From Silene latifolia (taxonomy: Eukaryota; Streptophyta; Magnoliopsida; Caryophyllales; Caryophyllaceae): a DNA stretch of 64,000 nucleotides. Below, piece after piece: positions 1 through 11,398 of this stretch (its first letter is position 1; each line of letters starts with the position of its first letter). The translations under genes were made by a program, and so were the position numbers. The stretch spans positions 84,399,156 through 84,463,155 of the forward strand of contig NC_133532.1 in assembly GCF_048544455.1 (NCBI RefSeq). The letters run 5' to 3'. The notes beneath the pieces are model-generated. The model did no database searches. It saw nothing but the letters and a program-made list of their open reading frames with translations, and was not told the origin of the DNA.

Positions 1-378
1 AATGCTCTACCTTCTTATGTACCCATCCCACCATACCCCACTACTCATGTGCCATTCACACCGCAAGTCCCCAACGCTCCGAACATGAATGATTTGATGG
101 AGCTTATGCAGAAGGTTAATCTTGGAGTATACGATGAGAGGGTCGACAACTATTTGGCCCTTTATCCTCAATACTACCAAATGGCACAACAAGGGTATAT
201 CGACCCTAATGGCCCTCGTCCATCTTGGGCTCAACCGCACCTTTTGTTTCCTAATCAAGGGAACCAAGCCGGGAACTTTGGCGGTCAAGGTGGGGGATAC
301 TATGGTCAAGAAGGAGGGTATGACCAAGGAGGTTCTAGCGGGTATAGATATCGCGATGATGGTGATGATGACGAGTGA
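1..378 (+). pseudogene. Athila-type extra ORF, C-terminal end (element A)
   Basis: The frame is open from base 1 and ends at TGA 376-378, so the N-terminus lies outside the window. The protein reads NALPSYVPIPPYPTTH and then a block (DLMELMQ...YDERVDNYLALYPQYYQ...QQGYIDP...LLFPN). That block matches, with the same spacing, the C-terminal part of the extra ORF of element C on the other strand. It then runs through a Gly/Gln-rich stretch into an acidic tail, RDDGDDDE. In Athila elements such an ORF lies between pol and the 3' LTR (ATHILA ORF-1 or env-like). Its function is unknown. The GTG at 49 is not a real start. No break is visible in this piece. Confidence 0.75.
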
Positions 379-2443
379 GAGATGCCTACCACACCATCTC
401 CAATTGTATGATACTCTTATCCCCCTATCTCTTATGTATAGTTGCATTGCATTCTAAATTACCTTGCATTTAGTTTACGCTTCACTTGCATTTGTATTAT
501 ATTTCATATTGCATTTATATTAGTTAGTTCATTTAGTATAGTTTGCATTTTAATATATCTCACATGTCTCATATAGTTAGTTGCATTCATACATTGTCAC
601 TAATGACCCAACCTCATTACTCCTACACTAGAAATAGTGCTTGAATCGGTTTGGGGAGGTTTGATCATAAGTGACCTAAGCATTTACATAGACAACATGC
701 ATCATCTAGTATAGTGTATATTGCATTCATTTGTTATATATATATCATATAGAATTGCATTTAGTTAGAGCATGCATTCATTCATATCATTGCATTTATT
801 CAAAAAAAAAAAACATGTACTTTCTTTTTCATTCCTACTCCTACATGTACATTGAGGACAATGTCCAAAATAAAGTGGGGGATGAGAATTTATATTCCAA
901 AAATGATAAAAATCGAAAAATTTGAAAAATACAAAAACATGTCTTTTTATTTCATAAAATCAAAAACTATAAAAATTTGAAAAAATTGAAAAAATCAAAA
1001 ACATGTTCATTCCTTTATAGTTTATAATTGTATATCTTGTATATATTGTGTTTGTTCATCCTTTTTCACATTGATCGACTACGCCACATCCGAGACACGA
1101 GGATATTGAAGACCGCATGGTATGATATTTCCAATCCCCTTTTTCCTCTCAATGTTAATGACTATGTGGCTTTATTTTGATTGATGCGGTATAAACAATG
1201 TGATTATAGGATTGCATTTAAATTATTTGGCGTAATAGTTGGTAGAAGCATATGCATTAGGTTGTATAAATGTTAGTTGCATCATAGCATATAGTTGCAT
1301 TTAGGAAAAATTTTGTGAAAGCATCTATTTGGGAAACTTGACAAGTGTATATAGGCCCTTGTAGATACTTTTTTCTTCTTAAGACTTTGCTTGTTAGAAT
1401 GCTTGTAAAACACCCTAGGATGTGTCATGCTAGTATCCTTTGACCCATGGATTAAGGCCTAGTCAAGAGTACCTTGTAGTGTGATAACTCCTTGGCTACC
1501 GTTTATTCCAAGGTGACCCTTGAAACCATGCAACCATCATCCATGTTCAACTATATTTTGTCATCAAAGGGAATGGGCACAAAAATAGTTCAAAAATTTG
1601 AGTTCAAGAAATGAAAAGAAAAGAAAAAGTTTGCAATTGCATCAAAAAAAAAAAGAGGAGTAACAAAAATGAAAACTCCTATGCTTCAAATATAAGCACC
1701 CCCACTACAAATGGGGTGACTTTGAAAATGTTCAAAAGAAAATGCAAAAAGTTGAAAATTGTCAAGTGTTGAAAATGCCAAACATCAAAAGAAATGGCAA
1801 AAAGAAAGTGTTCTCAAATGTCAAATGCCAAAAATTGGGGGGAATAACAACAACAAAAGCAAACTCCCAAAATGAAACTCAAATATTATTGATCCCTTTT
1901 CCATCGTATCCACTTTTGTGCATGGTAGAGAGGGGACGACCCTTCTTCTTGTCTAGACAAGAAGGGGAATTCCGCGATCCTCCAGTGTTTCTAACACCAT
2001 AGGGAGTCTACTCTTGACAAAAGCATTTAACGATTGAGGACAAAGGTACCCTAGCTTGACACAACTTGGAGGTGATTTATTGGTATCCTTCTAGGCTTAG
2101 TAGTTTGAAGAAACCGTATCTATGATGGAATGTGTACCCTTAGATCGTTTCCCTTATGGATAATTTCCGCTACTTAGATGAGGAAAGTGGCTATTCTTTT
2201 GTAGATGCATCCATTACTTGATCTTGTGTACTTTAATGCTTGGATGTGTCGCCATTTTGGCAAGCCCCACCTTGCCTTGCAAGAAGGAATCCTACCTCAT
2301 GGTTGTCTTGTTGTGAGTTGAAGGGGCGGAGTGAGACCCGCTAATTGTCTCACATCGGCTATATTATTAGGATAGTTTAAATAAAGGTCTAGTTCAAGTC
2401 AACTCTTTACTCGGGACGAGTAAAGGTTCGGTTTGGGGATATT
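379..2443 (+). other. Element A 3' untranslated region
   Basis: About 2 kb of AT-rich sequence between the extra ORF and the 3' LTR, with no convincing ORF. It is homologous in reverse orientation to 38949-41040 of element C; for example, the stretch around 2260-2300 recurs at 39100-39135. That places A and C in one Athila family. Poly(A)-rich patches at 800-815 and 1645-1660 are simple sequence. The last 36 bases contain the polypurine-tract block, listed separately. Confidence 0.6.
2408..2443 (+). promoter_or_regulatory. Polypurine tract and conserved pre-LTR block (A)
   Basis: TACTCGGGACGAGTAAAGG is followed by a G-rich tract (GGTTTGGGGATATT) that abuts the LTR 5' end TGATGTGACTC. The same block lies just before the 3' LTRs of B (8933-8969) and C (38949-38984, minus). 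The G/A-rich end should act as primer for plus-strand DNA synthesis. Confidence 0.65.
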
Positions 2444-4017
2444 TGATGTGACTCATATTTGCGCACATTTATTCCCTAATTGAACCTATTTTTCATACTA
2501 TTATAACATACCATAGCCATTTTGTCCGTCAAATGCTTCCTATTTTGCATTCCTAGTACATTTCGTATGTTTTGTAGGAAAGAAGACAATTAGGCGGAAA
2601 TTCCCGTCTCTCGTGCATATTTGGAAGGTTATCGATGATATTGGGTGAACGAGTATGGAAGGAGAGGCAAGAACAAAGATCAACAAACACAAGAATAAGA
2701 AGTATGAGAAAGGAAAAGCAAAAAGCATTCTGAAGGGCAATCCGAGCGTCCTAGCAGGAAGACGCTCGTCGCCCCCTCAAAGAATCCGAGCGTCCCAATG
2801 GTTGATCCGCTCGTCCCCCTGCCCAGAATCTGAGCGCCCCTCTCCTTGGTACGAACGGACAGTGACACCTTCAGCACGATATGTTCATCTCCTTGAGGAT
2901 ACTTGCATTTCCCTATTTTAGAACTTAACATTGTTAATTACTAATTTATCCTTACTGAACCTAATGATGCACCACTATATATACTCCATTGTGTAATAAT
3001 CAAAGAGAGGGAGATTACATTACATTACATTAGATAGTAGGAAGCTCTCTTAGATTAGGAGTAGATTAGAATAGATTACTCCTTAATCTTTCCACAAATC
3101 ACACATTAATCTTTCCTTAATTATTGTTCAAGTCTATTACTTTTGAGTAATTGAAGATTATTGGGTTATTATTGGAGAATTGACAACTCTTCATCAATCA
3201 ATCAAATTCTCTTCTTTTATTCTTTGCTTTATTATTTTGGAATCTCCATAGGTATAATTCTCTTAATCCTTGTTTTTGTTATTGTTAATCTTTCTTACTT
3301 ATTCATCATGTTTTGCCTTGTTGTGATGATTGACACCATTAATGACATGTTTCTTATGATAATGAGTGAGTAGTTTCCTTAGCTAGGGTTAGTGGGTAAT
3401 TAGAGGAAACCAACATGAGGATTAATCATGCTTAATCTAATATGTTTTCACAATTAAATTACTTGCTTGTTGTGATGTCAACCTATGCATATGTTATGTT
3501 TGATGAAATGCTAAGCCTATGAATCCTTGCATTTTTACCCATCTCTTATCTACTTGACTTGTAAGATATAAACCAGCGCGAGTCTTGTTAGATCATGCAT
3601 AGAAGTGATTAGGAGGAAATTAAGTCGACTTGTAGGTGTTGTACAATCTAATCAATTCGGCTCCGGGACCCAACTCTTCCTAGGAACCGTAAGATATAAA
3701 CCAACTCGGTTCCTCTACAACATTAATTGCTTGCAACTTTGTAAACATGTTTGTATGATCAACATCATGAATCCCCTATGACCCCATGACATCCTAGTAC
3801 TCTTTATTACTTGTTTATACCTCTATTTACTTTATTGTTTTTATTAGCCTAGAACACAACTACAAACCCAAATCAATTGTGACACTAGCATAAATTAAGA
3901 TAGATAGACTTAGAACCCAAAGCACACCGTCCCATGGATCGACCTCGACTTAACCACTGACTAGTTGTTTGTTGAGAATTACAAATGTGTTTGATTGGGC
4001 ATACAACGACACGCTCA
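2444..4017 (+). repeat. 3' LTR of Athila element A
   Basis: It starts TGATGTGACTC directly after the polypurine tract. This is the same start as the C LTRs, whose borders are fixed by a TSD. I place the end at ...GACACGCTCA (4017) by analogy with the B and D LTR ends (GACAGTATCA, GACAGCCGTGTCA); an end at 4023 is also possible. The length of about 1.57 kb compares with 1735 bp for C. The LTR holds a CG-rich motif cluster (2739-2840) and a TATA-like box (2974-2984). The 5' LTR is outside the window, so the TSD cannot be checked. Sequence after 4017 looks like the interior of element B, so A seems nested in B. Confidence 0.65.
2739..2984 (+). promoter_or_regulatory. U3 motif cluster and TATA box in LTR A
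   Basis: At least five copies of a CG-rich decamer lie between 2739 and 2840: AATCCGAGCGTCC (twice), AAGACGCTCGTCG, GATCCGCTCGTCC and AATCTGAGCGCCC. They occur in both orientations. A TATA-like box, CTATATATACTCC, follows at about 2974. The position fits an LTR U3 enhancer plus core promoter. Protein binding is inference. Confidence 0.55.
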
Positions 4018-4320
4018 CCATCATTTCCTTGCTACAGGTACAGATAAAGTGGATGCTGGAGTCGATGAAGGTCAAAGTTTAATTAAAGTCAATCAAAGTG
4101 CTGGAGAAGAAGCCAATGTCGATGGAAATATCAAGAAGAAGAAGAAAGTTCGCGCGTACGTGGATGTCAACTATTCTACTTCCACCAGTTCAAATTCAAA
4201 CTCATGGCGATCGAAGAGGACGGTCTAAGATGATGAAGGGACCTCCTCCAGTCAGAAGCCCTCTTATGGGCTACTGAAGTGTTTTGGGAAGTAAGCGGGG
4301 AATGCCCCGTGTAATAATTT
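4018..4320 (+). pseudogene. Possible pol C-terminal tail of element B
   Basis: The open frame continues from the end of LTR A to a stop at 4226-4228 and encodes a Lys- and Ser-rich low-complexity tail (NIKKKKKVRAYVDVNY, then STSTSSNSNSW). I recognise no domain. Its position upstream of B's extra ORF suggests the variable end of an Athila integrase cut by insertion of A, but this rests on position only. Bases 4229-4320 show nothing further. Confidence 0.3.
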
Positions 4321-4511
4321 GTAAAATTTGAATTTCCGTTGGATTTCTTTATTGCGTTTTTAGAATTGTTATACATTAGTTTAATTAGCTTAGCGAATAT
4401 CGACTTTAGACTGCTTATTTTGTTATTTGGTATTGTCGGAATATGTTTTTGCGTGTTTTTATGCAGGTTTGGGGAAATTATGTCGCATTGGGATGAGTTA
4501 CACGAGAAAAC

Positions 4512-4715
4512 AACTCGATCGAGTACTTTTTGTACTCGATCGAGGGGAATGCCCAAGAGAACTGTTCGATCGAGTGGTTTCAGACACTCGATCGAAATGC
4601 CCAAATAGAGGAGTCCTCGATCGAGAAGAATATTGCTCGATCGAGCAGAATGAAAGCCAGAAACCTCGATCGAAGGGTTTTAAATCACTCGATCGAGTGA
4701 AATTTTCTATAACAC
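4512..4715 (+). promoter_or_regulatory. Internal CTCGATCGAG cluster upstream of B extra ORF
   Basis: Eight copies of a palindromic motif centred on TCGATCGA lie between 4512 and 4699, about 20-30 bp apart, with imperfect flanks. A TATA-like CTATAACAC follows at 4708-4715. The order and spacer words resemble the cluster in B's own LTR (9252-9440), so one looks copied from the other. Element C has an analogous cluster and CTATAACAC ahead of its extra ORF. This could be an internal promoter for the extra ORF (inference). Confidence 0.5.
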
Positions 4716-5189
4716 GCAGGAAGTCCCTTTTTCTTCCTCTATTTTTTCATTCTAACTTAAACTCACCTTTGTTCTTGCGATATTGTGGCGATTTTTGCCT
4801 AAATCTTCCTTTAATCCTTCCCCTAATACTAAATCAAATACCCACATTATTTTCCTTGATATTAAATCGACAAAAGCCCTCACTTTTCCCCTTAAATTTC
4901 GTTTTGGTTGTGTTTGATTTCGGGCAATTAGGGTTTTGCGGGTTTTTATTGGAATCCGTCATTTGCATTAATTCTTGTCGATTTTCTTGCTTATTGTTGT
5001 GGGTTCATCATCAAGTAAGTATTCCCTTTACTCTTTTGTTGATTAATTGTTTATTTCAACTTGATTGAGTAATTAGGGGTTAAGGTTTTGTGAAATTGTT
5101 CGAAAACCTGTCTGAAATTAAGGGATTTCGTGTTTCCATGGTTTAATTGATTGTATTTCCCCACTGCTTACTTGATTAGGATAGAAAGT
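4716..5189 (+). other. Leader between internal promoter-like cluster and B extra ORF
   Basis: Non-coding by inspection. A good splice donor, TCAA|GTAAGT, sits at 5011-5020, so the extra ORF may be made from a spliced transcript. No matching acceptor can be chosen with confidence. Nothing else is recognised. Confidence 0.3.
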
Positions 5190-7388
5190 AGCTCCCTTCC
5201 CTCGACTAGCTCGACTGCTTCCCCATCCTCGACTGAGACGGTGGTCCCTCTTTATTACCACCGTCACTCCGATTCATTAGTACCGCTTTCCTCCGATGTT
5301 TCTCCTCTTCATTCTCTTTGTTACTTTCTACTTAGAGGTGGACATTGGGCTGGGCTGGGCCGGGCTGGTGCGGGCCAAGGGCGGGCTGGGCTGGGGTAGA
5401 GCGGCACTGGCACGGCACTAACATGGGACCGGGCTGTGCCGGGCCGGGCTGGGCTAGTTTTGGTCAGGCCCGGGCACGACACTATAGGGGCGGGCCGGCC
5501 GGGCTGGTTACATTTTTTTTTTTTTTTTAAAAAAAACGGGCTGGAAACCGGGCTGGGCTGAAAAAACGCAACACTAGCACATCTCGTAGGGCTGACCGGG
5601 CTTGGCCGGGATGCTGAATTTTGGCCCGTGAGGCCGGGCTGGGCCGGGCTGGCCCGCTATGTTGTCCAGCTCTACTTCTACTACTGATGTTGCTAGCTCC
5701 GCTTCTGTTGCTGCTAGGTTTGTTTCAGCCTCAACGCTTCACCGACATCATTCTTGCTAGCTCTGCTTTCGCTTCCTCTACTAGTACATTCTTGCGCTTT
5801 ATCGCTGGGTACCGTGTCTACTCCGGTGACGACCCTGCCGATCGTCACCACTGGCACACAACGCCCTCGGCCGCTTTAGTACCTCGCCCCGTTACTGGAC
5901 GCGCTTCTTCTTCAGGTACTAGAGGACGGGGTCGCGAACGAGCCACTCCCGCTGCTGGCCGGGTCACGATCCGTGTCGATGAGTCTCTTGACTCGCACCC
6001 CGACTACCCCGAGGTACGTTTTGTTAATGCTATACATCATACTCGTTTCTTTGCTTTAGAGAGTTGTGATTTTGCTTCAACAAAGTTTTTGTGTCGTAGG
6101 TCGCTTGAGAGGTTAGGTATTTACGAGCCCGTAGTTGAGATACTGAACGGGACGGGGATGGCTGGACTGATTACCATGAGTGCCACAACCTACAGGGAGA
6201 TGACCCTCGAGTTTTTCAGCTCCTTCACTTTTTCTGCAGCTACCTACGCCACTGACCAGGGTAGTTCTTGTATTTCCTTCCGGTTGTTTAACCGGACCAC
6301 GACTTGGACCCTAGAGAAGTTTGGCATTAGGTTAGGTTTGTCTTCTACCGGTGACTGGGACTCTCCTAGGAAGGTCCTACGCATCTTGTGGCAGACCTTG
6401 TCACATACACCTTATTAGGAGCGCAAGCTCGCTCATATCCACCTTCCCCCGGCCCGTTACTTCTTGCGTCTTATTGGTGGGACCATTTTTGGCCGTAAAG
6501 AACTAAACAATGTGAACAACATTGAGTTGCCTATTCTCGGGGGCTATCTGAACATAGATAGCGAGGGCCCCTTTGTGCTTAACATTGCTTATTTGTCTGC
6601 TCAGTATTTTCATACTGTGGGGCAGAAGACATCGGGCACCATTGTTTGCGGTGGCATAGCCATTTTTCTTGCCCGATATATCTTCCCCGCCTTTCCTCGT
6701 GACTTACAACACCTAGACACTGATAGGTGCCTTGACCTGGCAGCTATGTTGTCTATGACTTGGCTTGCTTCTGACCAGCGAACTTGGCATGCTTCTTACC
6801 TTGCACCACCCTACCCCGCCTTGTCCCTTTAACTACTGTTAGGGGTAGGTTGCCTCCACCACTACCCTTTTTCCACCTCCCACTTAGCCCACCTCCTACC
6901 ATTTCCGCTTCTAAGAAGCGGAAGAGACCAGAGAGGGATCCACACCTTCTACGGGTGGCCAGACTTCCAAGACCATTCCTACCCCGATCCCTACTCCTAC
7001 TCCTACTCCTGAGCAGACACAGCCGGTCTATCCGGCTAATTTTTTTCCACCTCCACCTTTTGAGGCGTCCGCGGTCCTGGACCAAGGGCGTCGTGACGGT
7101 TTGCTTCTTGAGCTTCTTACTAGGCAGGCTCGTATGGAGCAGGACATTGCACTCGCTTTGTTCCCTCTATACGAGTATCACATGAGCAGAGGACGTCCTG
7201 TCCCTGAGGGCTGGCCACACCCGTCTTTCTACCGGTACCCGGCGGCGGAGGGGTACCCACAGCCAGCCAGCGAGGCAGACACCGCTGAGGAGGAGGAGAG
7301 AGTACGAGCTGAGGAGACAAGGAGGAGGGAGCAGGAGGTGGACCCAGACTTCACTGTAGAGGACGTGGAGGACGATGGTGACGAGTAG
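5190..7388 (+). pseudogene. Athila-type extra ORF of element B, broken
   Basis: After removing the hAT insertion (5333-5674), a Ser/Thr-rich N-terminal part leads into a conserved block from about 5985 (HPDYPEVRFVNAIHHTRFFAL, shared at its core with C's DYPEVNFINDSHRKAF) up to LWQTLSHTPY at 6415. An in-frame TAG at 6416 interrupts it. Homology continues to 6832 (IHLPPARYFLRLIGGTIFGRKELNN). A frameshift near 6830 leads into a Pro/Thr-rich linker, the block LLELLTRQARMEQDIALALF and an acidic tail ending VEDDGDE at 7388. The order matches the extra ORFs of A and C. Function is unknown. The start is uncertain. Confidence 0.65.
5333..5674. mobile_element. Short non-autonomous hAT element
   Basis: The 342-bp insertion has terminal inverted repeats TAGAGGTGGACA / TAGAGCTGGACA (one mismatch). 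It is flanked by an 8-bp duplication, TTTCTACT (5325-5332) and CTTCTACT (5675-5682), with one mismatch. Eight-bp TSDs and TAGRG-type ends are typical of plant hAT elements. The interior is filled with degenerate GGGCCGGGCTGG subterminal repeats in both orientations and has no transposase. It lies inside the extra ORF of element B, so it arrived later than B. Confidence 0.85.
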
Positions 7389-8932
7389 CTACTGGTCTAC
7401 TCACTTCCTCAGTTTTCTGGCTGGTTTGGGGAAGTTCGTGTTTTGTATGTACATTCTTGCTCTTTTATTTATTTTTGTCTCCTTTTTATTTATTGTTTTT
7501 CATTCATTTATTGGTTGTTTTTACCCCGTTCCCATTATATATCTGCTGGTGTATGCTGGAGAACAACTAGGGCGTTGTCCGTTTTGGTTTGGGGAGGGTA
7601 ATGTATCCTTTGAGTCTGCATTTTTGCATTGTTTTTGCATTCACGTTTACTTTTTCTGCTTGCATTGTATTTCTTTCTTTTAAAAATCATAAAAATTCAA
7701 ATAAAAAAAATCATAAATATTCATGTTTCATTTTGCATATAGGTTGAGTCGGAACGGTAGATTTCCGTGATGAAATTGCACTTTAACTTGTCATTTTTAC
7801 TTGAGCCTTGCATTTTTATTGACAGTTATTAGCTTAGTTTTGCGCATATCTACGAGTTAATGTCAAAAATATAGCTGACTGTGTAGACTTGACCTGATAA
7901 GTTGGCAACCTACTTTACAATTTCTGAGTTTTAGAGCCATATAACTAGTGACATTCATGACCAGTTCATTTGAAATTGAGAGTAGTACTCCTTGCAAATT
8001 TTCCCTTTCTTCAATTTTCACCCATTTAGCTCCACTTTAGCCAAATATAGCCTTTTTGACCCATTAGCTACACCCAAAATTCAGCATGCCTTGTCAAGCT
8101 AGTTTAGTGTGACTTTTTGTGGTATATTCATCCTTGCGCGAGTTTGGCTCATCTTTATTGTTTGGAGTTAGTGAAATGAGAAGAATGAGAAAAAGATGAA
8201 AAAAGAGACGTGAAAGAAAAAAAGAAAAAAAAAAGTTGAAAATGAAAAGATCAGACGTGAGAAGAAGAAAAAAAAAGAAAGAAAAAATGAAAAAAGTCTG
8301 TTGTATTTGAAAAAATGAGACCGTATTAAAAAGGGAAGTTTGTGACGGTCTCACTCCTCTTTTCTTATTTACATCTTTTTGAGGAGATAGTGTATTTGGT
8401 TAGTGAGTTGTGTGCCATGAAAGGTACTTGTGCTTTATTTTCTAGTCAGCTGAGATTCGGATGGTTTTATTTGGTCTTGTTAAGGAACTGGCTTGACGCT
8501 TTACCTCCACATTTCCATAATCTGTTTTGCCTCTTCTCATCTGTAGCCTCACTTTCCCAAATTATTTGTAAGCCCTCGGCTGTGATGGACATTGTTGGTT
8601 GGAATGTGTGTATAGTACTTGAATCGTCTGTCATTTTTGTTGCATGCATGTTATGTAGGTCGCAGTTTAGGTGAGTGACTGTATTCTCTTTCTCTCTTAT
8701 ACATATATTTCACCCTTTGCTTCATGAGAGAAGAGTGATCCCGTGAGAGTCCGATTTTGTTGGTCTTGCAAGGTCGATAGGTCAGCTTTATTTATGGGCA
8801 TCATATAACTCGTTTGCATATTGACTACTGTAGCTATAACTGTTGGTTTTCTTTTGCATTAAATTGGTTCAAGTAGACAAGTTAGAGCTAGCTCTGAGTT
8901 TTCTTTTACGTTCCATTAGTTTGCATTTAGTT
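7389..8932 (+). other. Element B 3' untranslated region
   Basis: About 1.5 kb without a supported gene. It contains purine-rich patches (8160-8330) and T-rich patches (7440-7700). The ORFs seen here are low-complexity and I do not support them. The region ends at the conserved pre-LTR block. Confidence 0.5.
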
Positions 8933-8969
8933 TACTCGAGGACGAGTAAAGGTTCGGTTTGGGAAGATT
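8933..8969 (+). promoter_or_regulatory. Polypurine tract and conserved pre-LTR block (B)
   Basis: TACTCGAGGACGAGTAAAGG followed by a G-rich tract (GGTTTGGGAAGATT) abuts LTR B (TGATACGTGC). It is nearly the same block as in A and C although the LTRs differ, which argues for function in plus-strand priming or a related step. Confidence 0.65.
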
Positions 8970-10424
8970 TGATACGTGCAATTTATATAGTCTTTTTAGC
9001 CTTTTATTGCACGCATTTCTATGCCTTTTTGTATCGTTATGTATCTCAATATGCCCCGAATTGGCTACTTTGGTTTGTTTTGTCTAATTTGCAGAAATGA
9101 GCCTGAAAGTAGTAAAACTGCGCCCTATTCGTCCTATTCAGGATGCATTGTAAGGAGACGGGAATATTGGAGCAAGAGACGTGCCTTGGAGTGCATGAAG
9201 GAAGGTCAAGGGAGCTGCCAAGACGAGTTAGAGGCTGATTTGATGGAAAAGCACTCGATCGAGAAGAATTGAGGGTCGATCCAGTGGTTTGGCTGACACG
9301 AGTGGTCGATCGAGTGATTCTGCTGGCTCGATCGAAATGGTGATTACTGGAGTTCCTCGATCGAGAGCTTTAATTGCTCGATCGAGAGGAATTGCTGAAG
9401 AAGACCTCGATCGAGTGGTCTGAATCTGCTCGATCGAGAGGTTTACCAGTTTACACGGGTTGACTTGATCCGTGATAGGTTTAGTTTTGTTAATTATCGC
9501 TCCCCTATATAAGGGAGTCGTAATTAGGTCATTAGTATCTCTTTTATCACTTTTCATACTTGAGACAATGCTAAATCCTCCCCTTGACCTCTGTCACTTT
9601 TGTTCTTAATTACTCTTTGCTTTTCGGATTGTTGTTTACGCCGGAATCTTAAGATTGTAATCATTCTTCTACTCTTAATCTTAGTACTTTGTTTGAATTA
9701 ATCTTTCGTTCTTCCTTTATTTACTCTTGCCCTATTTTGTTTATGCTTGATTGTTATTATTTCATTATGTCTTTCATTAGCATGCTTATTATTATTATTG
9801 TTGACATCATTAATAACATGAGTAGCTAATTCTCTATATGTTAGGGCTAGGGAATCCATGGTAGGACTGTGATGATGTAGTGAATAGACTAGATAACTTA
9901 TATGTGAGAATCTGTCCCTATAGCAATTTAACTGTAACACCAATTTAGTTGAGTGCACACTTCTAAATTACATTAATCTGGTTAACTTTATTCCTGGATC
10001 GGAAGATTGGAATAAATAGACCTGCTATGAACAGTAGACTACCCTAATAAGGACGAAAGTTAAGTTAGTTGAAATCTAGGATAGAAAGTGGACCGGAAGG
10101 ACCTATTCCTTATCCTTCTCACAGTAGATTGTCTAGGCTATTTGGAACTGAGTCGATACACTACCATGGTGAACCGAAATCCTAGCATACTTTCTCTTAC
10201 TTGATCACTCTTATCGTATTTTCTCACTTTTATTGCTCTTGCTTTATTCCTCTTTCCTTTAATTCTTTTGTAGTTTAGAAATCAAATTAAAACCCCCCAT
10301 ATTGTGACTTAGATAGACGGACCTTTAGACAGATATCTTGCCTTCCTGTGGAGAATCGACCCTACTTATCACTAGCTTCTGTGAGTATATTTAGGTTTAT
10401 TTTTGGTACACAAACGACAGTATC
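8970..10424 (+). repeat. 3' LTR of Athila-like element B
   Basis: The 1455-bp LTR runs from TGATACGTGC to GACAGTATCA. It is related to LTR D (57926-63973 minus its LINE): same start type (TGATRCGTG), same CTCGATCGAG cluster at about 280-480 bp, related U5 words and a GACAG...TCA end. The next bases, CGTGC (10425-10429), would be the target duplication, but the 5' end of B is outside the window. B lies next to the tandem repeats at the 3' side of T and so probably inserted into T. Confidence 0.7.
9252..9514 (+). promoter_or_regulatory. U3 CTCGATCGAG cluster and TATA box in LTR B
   Basis: Eight motif copies lie between 9252 and 9440 (for example CACTCGATCGAGAA, TGGTCGATCGAGTG, TCCTCGATCGAGAG). 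One is degraded (GGTCGATCCAGTG). A strong TATA box, CTATATAAGG, follows at 9505-9514, about 65 bp after the last copy. Position and repetition fit an upstream enhancer (inference). Confidence 0.6.
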
Positions 10425-10558
10425 ACGTGCTCTGTCGCTTGATGTGTGTTTGGGGAGGACGATTGTAGTTTCGTCTTCCCACGATTTGAGATTGATGAAT
10501 GTTTGTTGAAAATTTGTAAGAATAGTGGGTTGGAATCCTGCTATATGGTTTTGTTTTT

Positions 10559-11170
10559 GACGGATGGGGGCTTTTAATGCCGCTATCGAAATTTGAAAAA
10601 CACAGCGAATTTGAGTTTCGCTATTTGTGTTTAGACCGACGGTTTTTATTGCCGTCGTTGAAATTTGAAGAAATAGTGAATTTTGAATTTCACTATTATT
10701 GTTTTTGTTTTCTGAAATGACGGTTTTTATTGCCGTCGTTGAAATAGTGAATTTTGAATTTCACTATTATTGTTTTTGAAATGACAGTTTTAATTGCCGT
10801 CGTTGAAATTTGTGGGAATAGTAAATTTTGAATTTCACTATTATTGTTTTTGAAATGACGGTTTTAATTGCCGTCGTTGGAAATTTGAGGAAATAGTGAA
10901 TTTTGAATTTCACTATTATTATTGAAATGGCGGTTTTAATTGCCGTCGTTGAAATTTGAAGAAATAGCGAATTTTGAATTTCACTATTATTTTGAAGTGA
11001 CGGTTTTAATTGCCGTCGTTGAAATTTGAAGAAATAGTGAATTTTGAATTTCACTATTATTTTGAAGTGACGGTTTTAATTGCCGTCGTTCAAATTCGAA
11101 GAAATAGTGAATTTTGAATTTGACTATTATTTTAAAGTGACGGTTTAATTGCCATCGTTGAAATTTGATA
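10559..11170. repeat. Tandem repeat of about 70 bp, nine copies (element T, 3' side)
   Basis: Nine degenerate copies start near 10559, 10636, 10720, 10786, 10858, 10929, 10999, 11069 and 11139. Each unit has two potential hairpins: GACGGTTTTAATTGCCGTC, and AATAGTGAA...TTCACTATT. Copies differ by point changes and small gaps. Position next to the expected 3' end of a Tat element fits the 3' tandem repeats described for this lineage. The ORFs read through it are artefacts. Bases 10425-10558 before it show nothing recognisable. Confidence 0.8.
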
Positions 11171-11200
11171 GTTTGTGTGGGAAATTGGGCCAAGCCCAAA

Positions 11201-11398
11201 TTTCGTTGAACAAAGCAGAGAGAGCACCCATTGAGGCGCGAGCCTACCTGCGAAGGAAGGGAGCTTCCCTATTTTTGTAGAAAAGACGCGAATCAGGCTG
11301 CTCCCTTCTCACTTCGTCTTCTCCAAATTTTCGAAAAACAAACCAAAAATTGCTATTGTTGGGCTTTCTTGCTTGCTTGAGTTCGTGCCATTGTCAAC
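11201..11398 (+). promoter_or_regulatory. Leader and putative promoter of PMD gene
   Basis: It contains AGGCGCGAGCC (11234-11244) followed by TGCGA and GAGCTTCCCT. The same module precedes the second opposite-strand ORF (24397) and recurs in T's LTR. No clear TATA box is visible; CCCTATTTTTG at about 11267 is only a weak candidate. The ATG at 11399 is chosen because the short exon it opens splices in frame to exon 2. Confidence 0.4.

Noticed and set aside
4176..4604. ORFs rich in LDRV, SIE or TRSS (also 9228-9557, 14575-14948, 58175-58378)
   Set aside because: Translations of the CTCGATCGAG clusters. The motif reads open in several frames; there is no domain.
5345..5530. GC-rich ORF with GWAGPG-type repeats
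   Set aside because: Translation of hAT subterminal repeats.
10767..11199. Two repetitive ORFs with KFKIHYF-type units
   Set aside because: They arise from the 70-bp tandem repeat; unit-length drift breaks any common frame.
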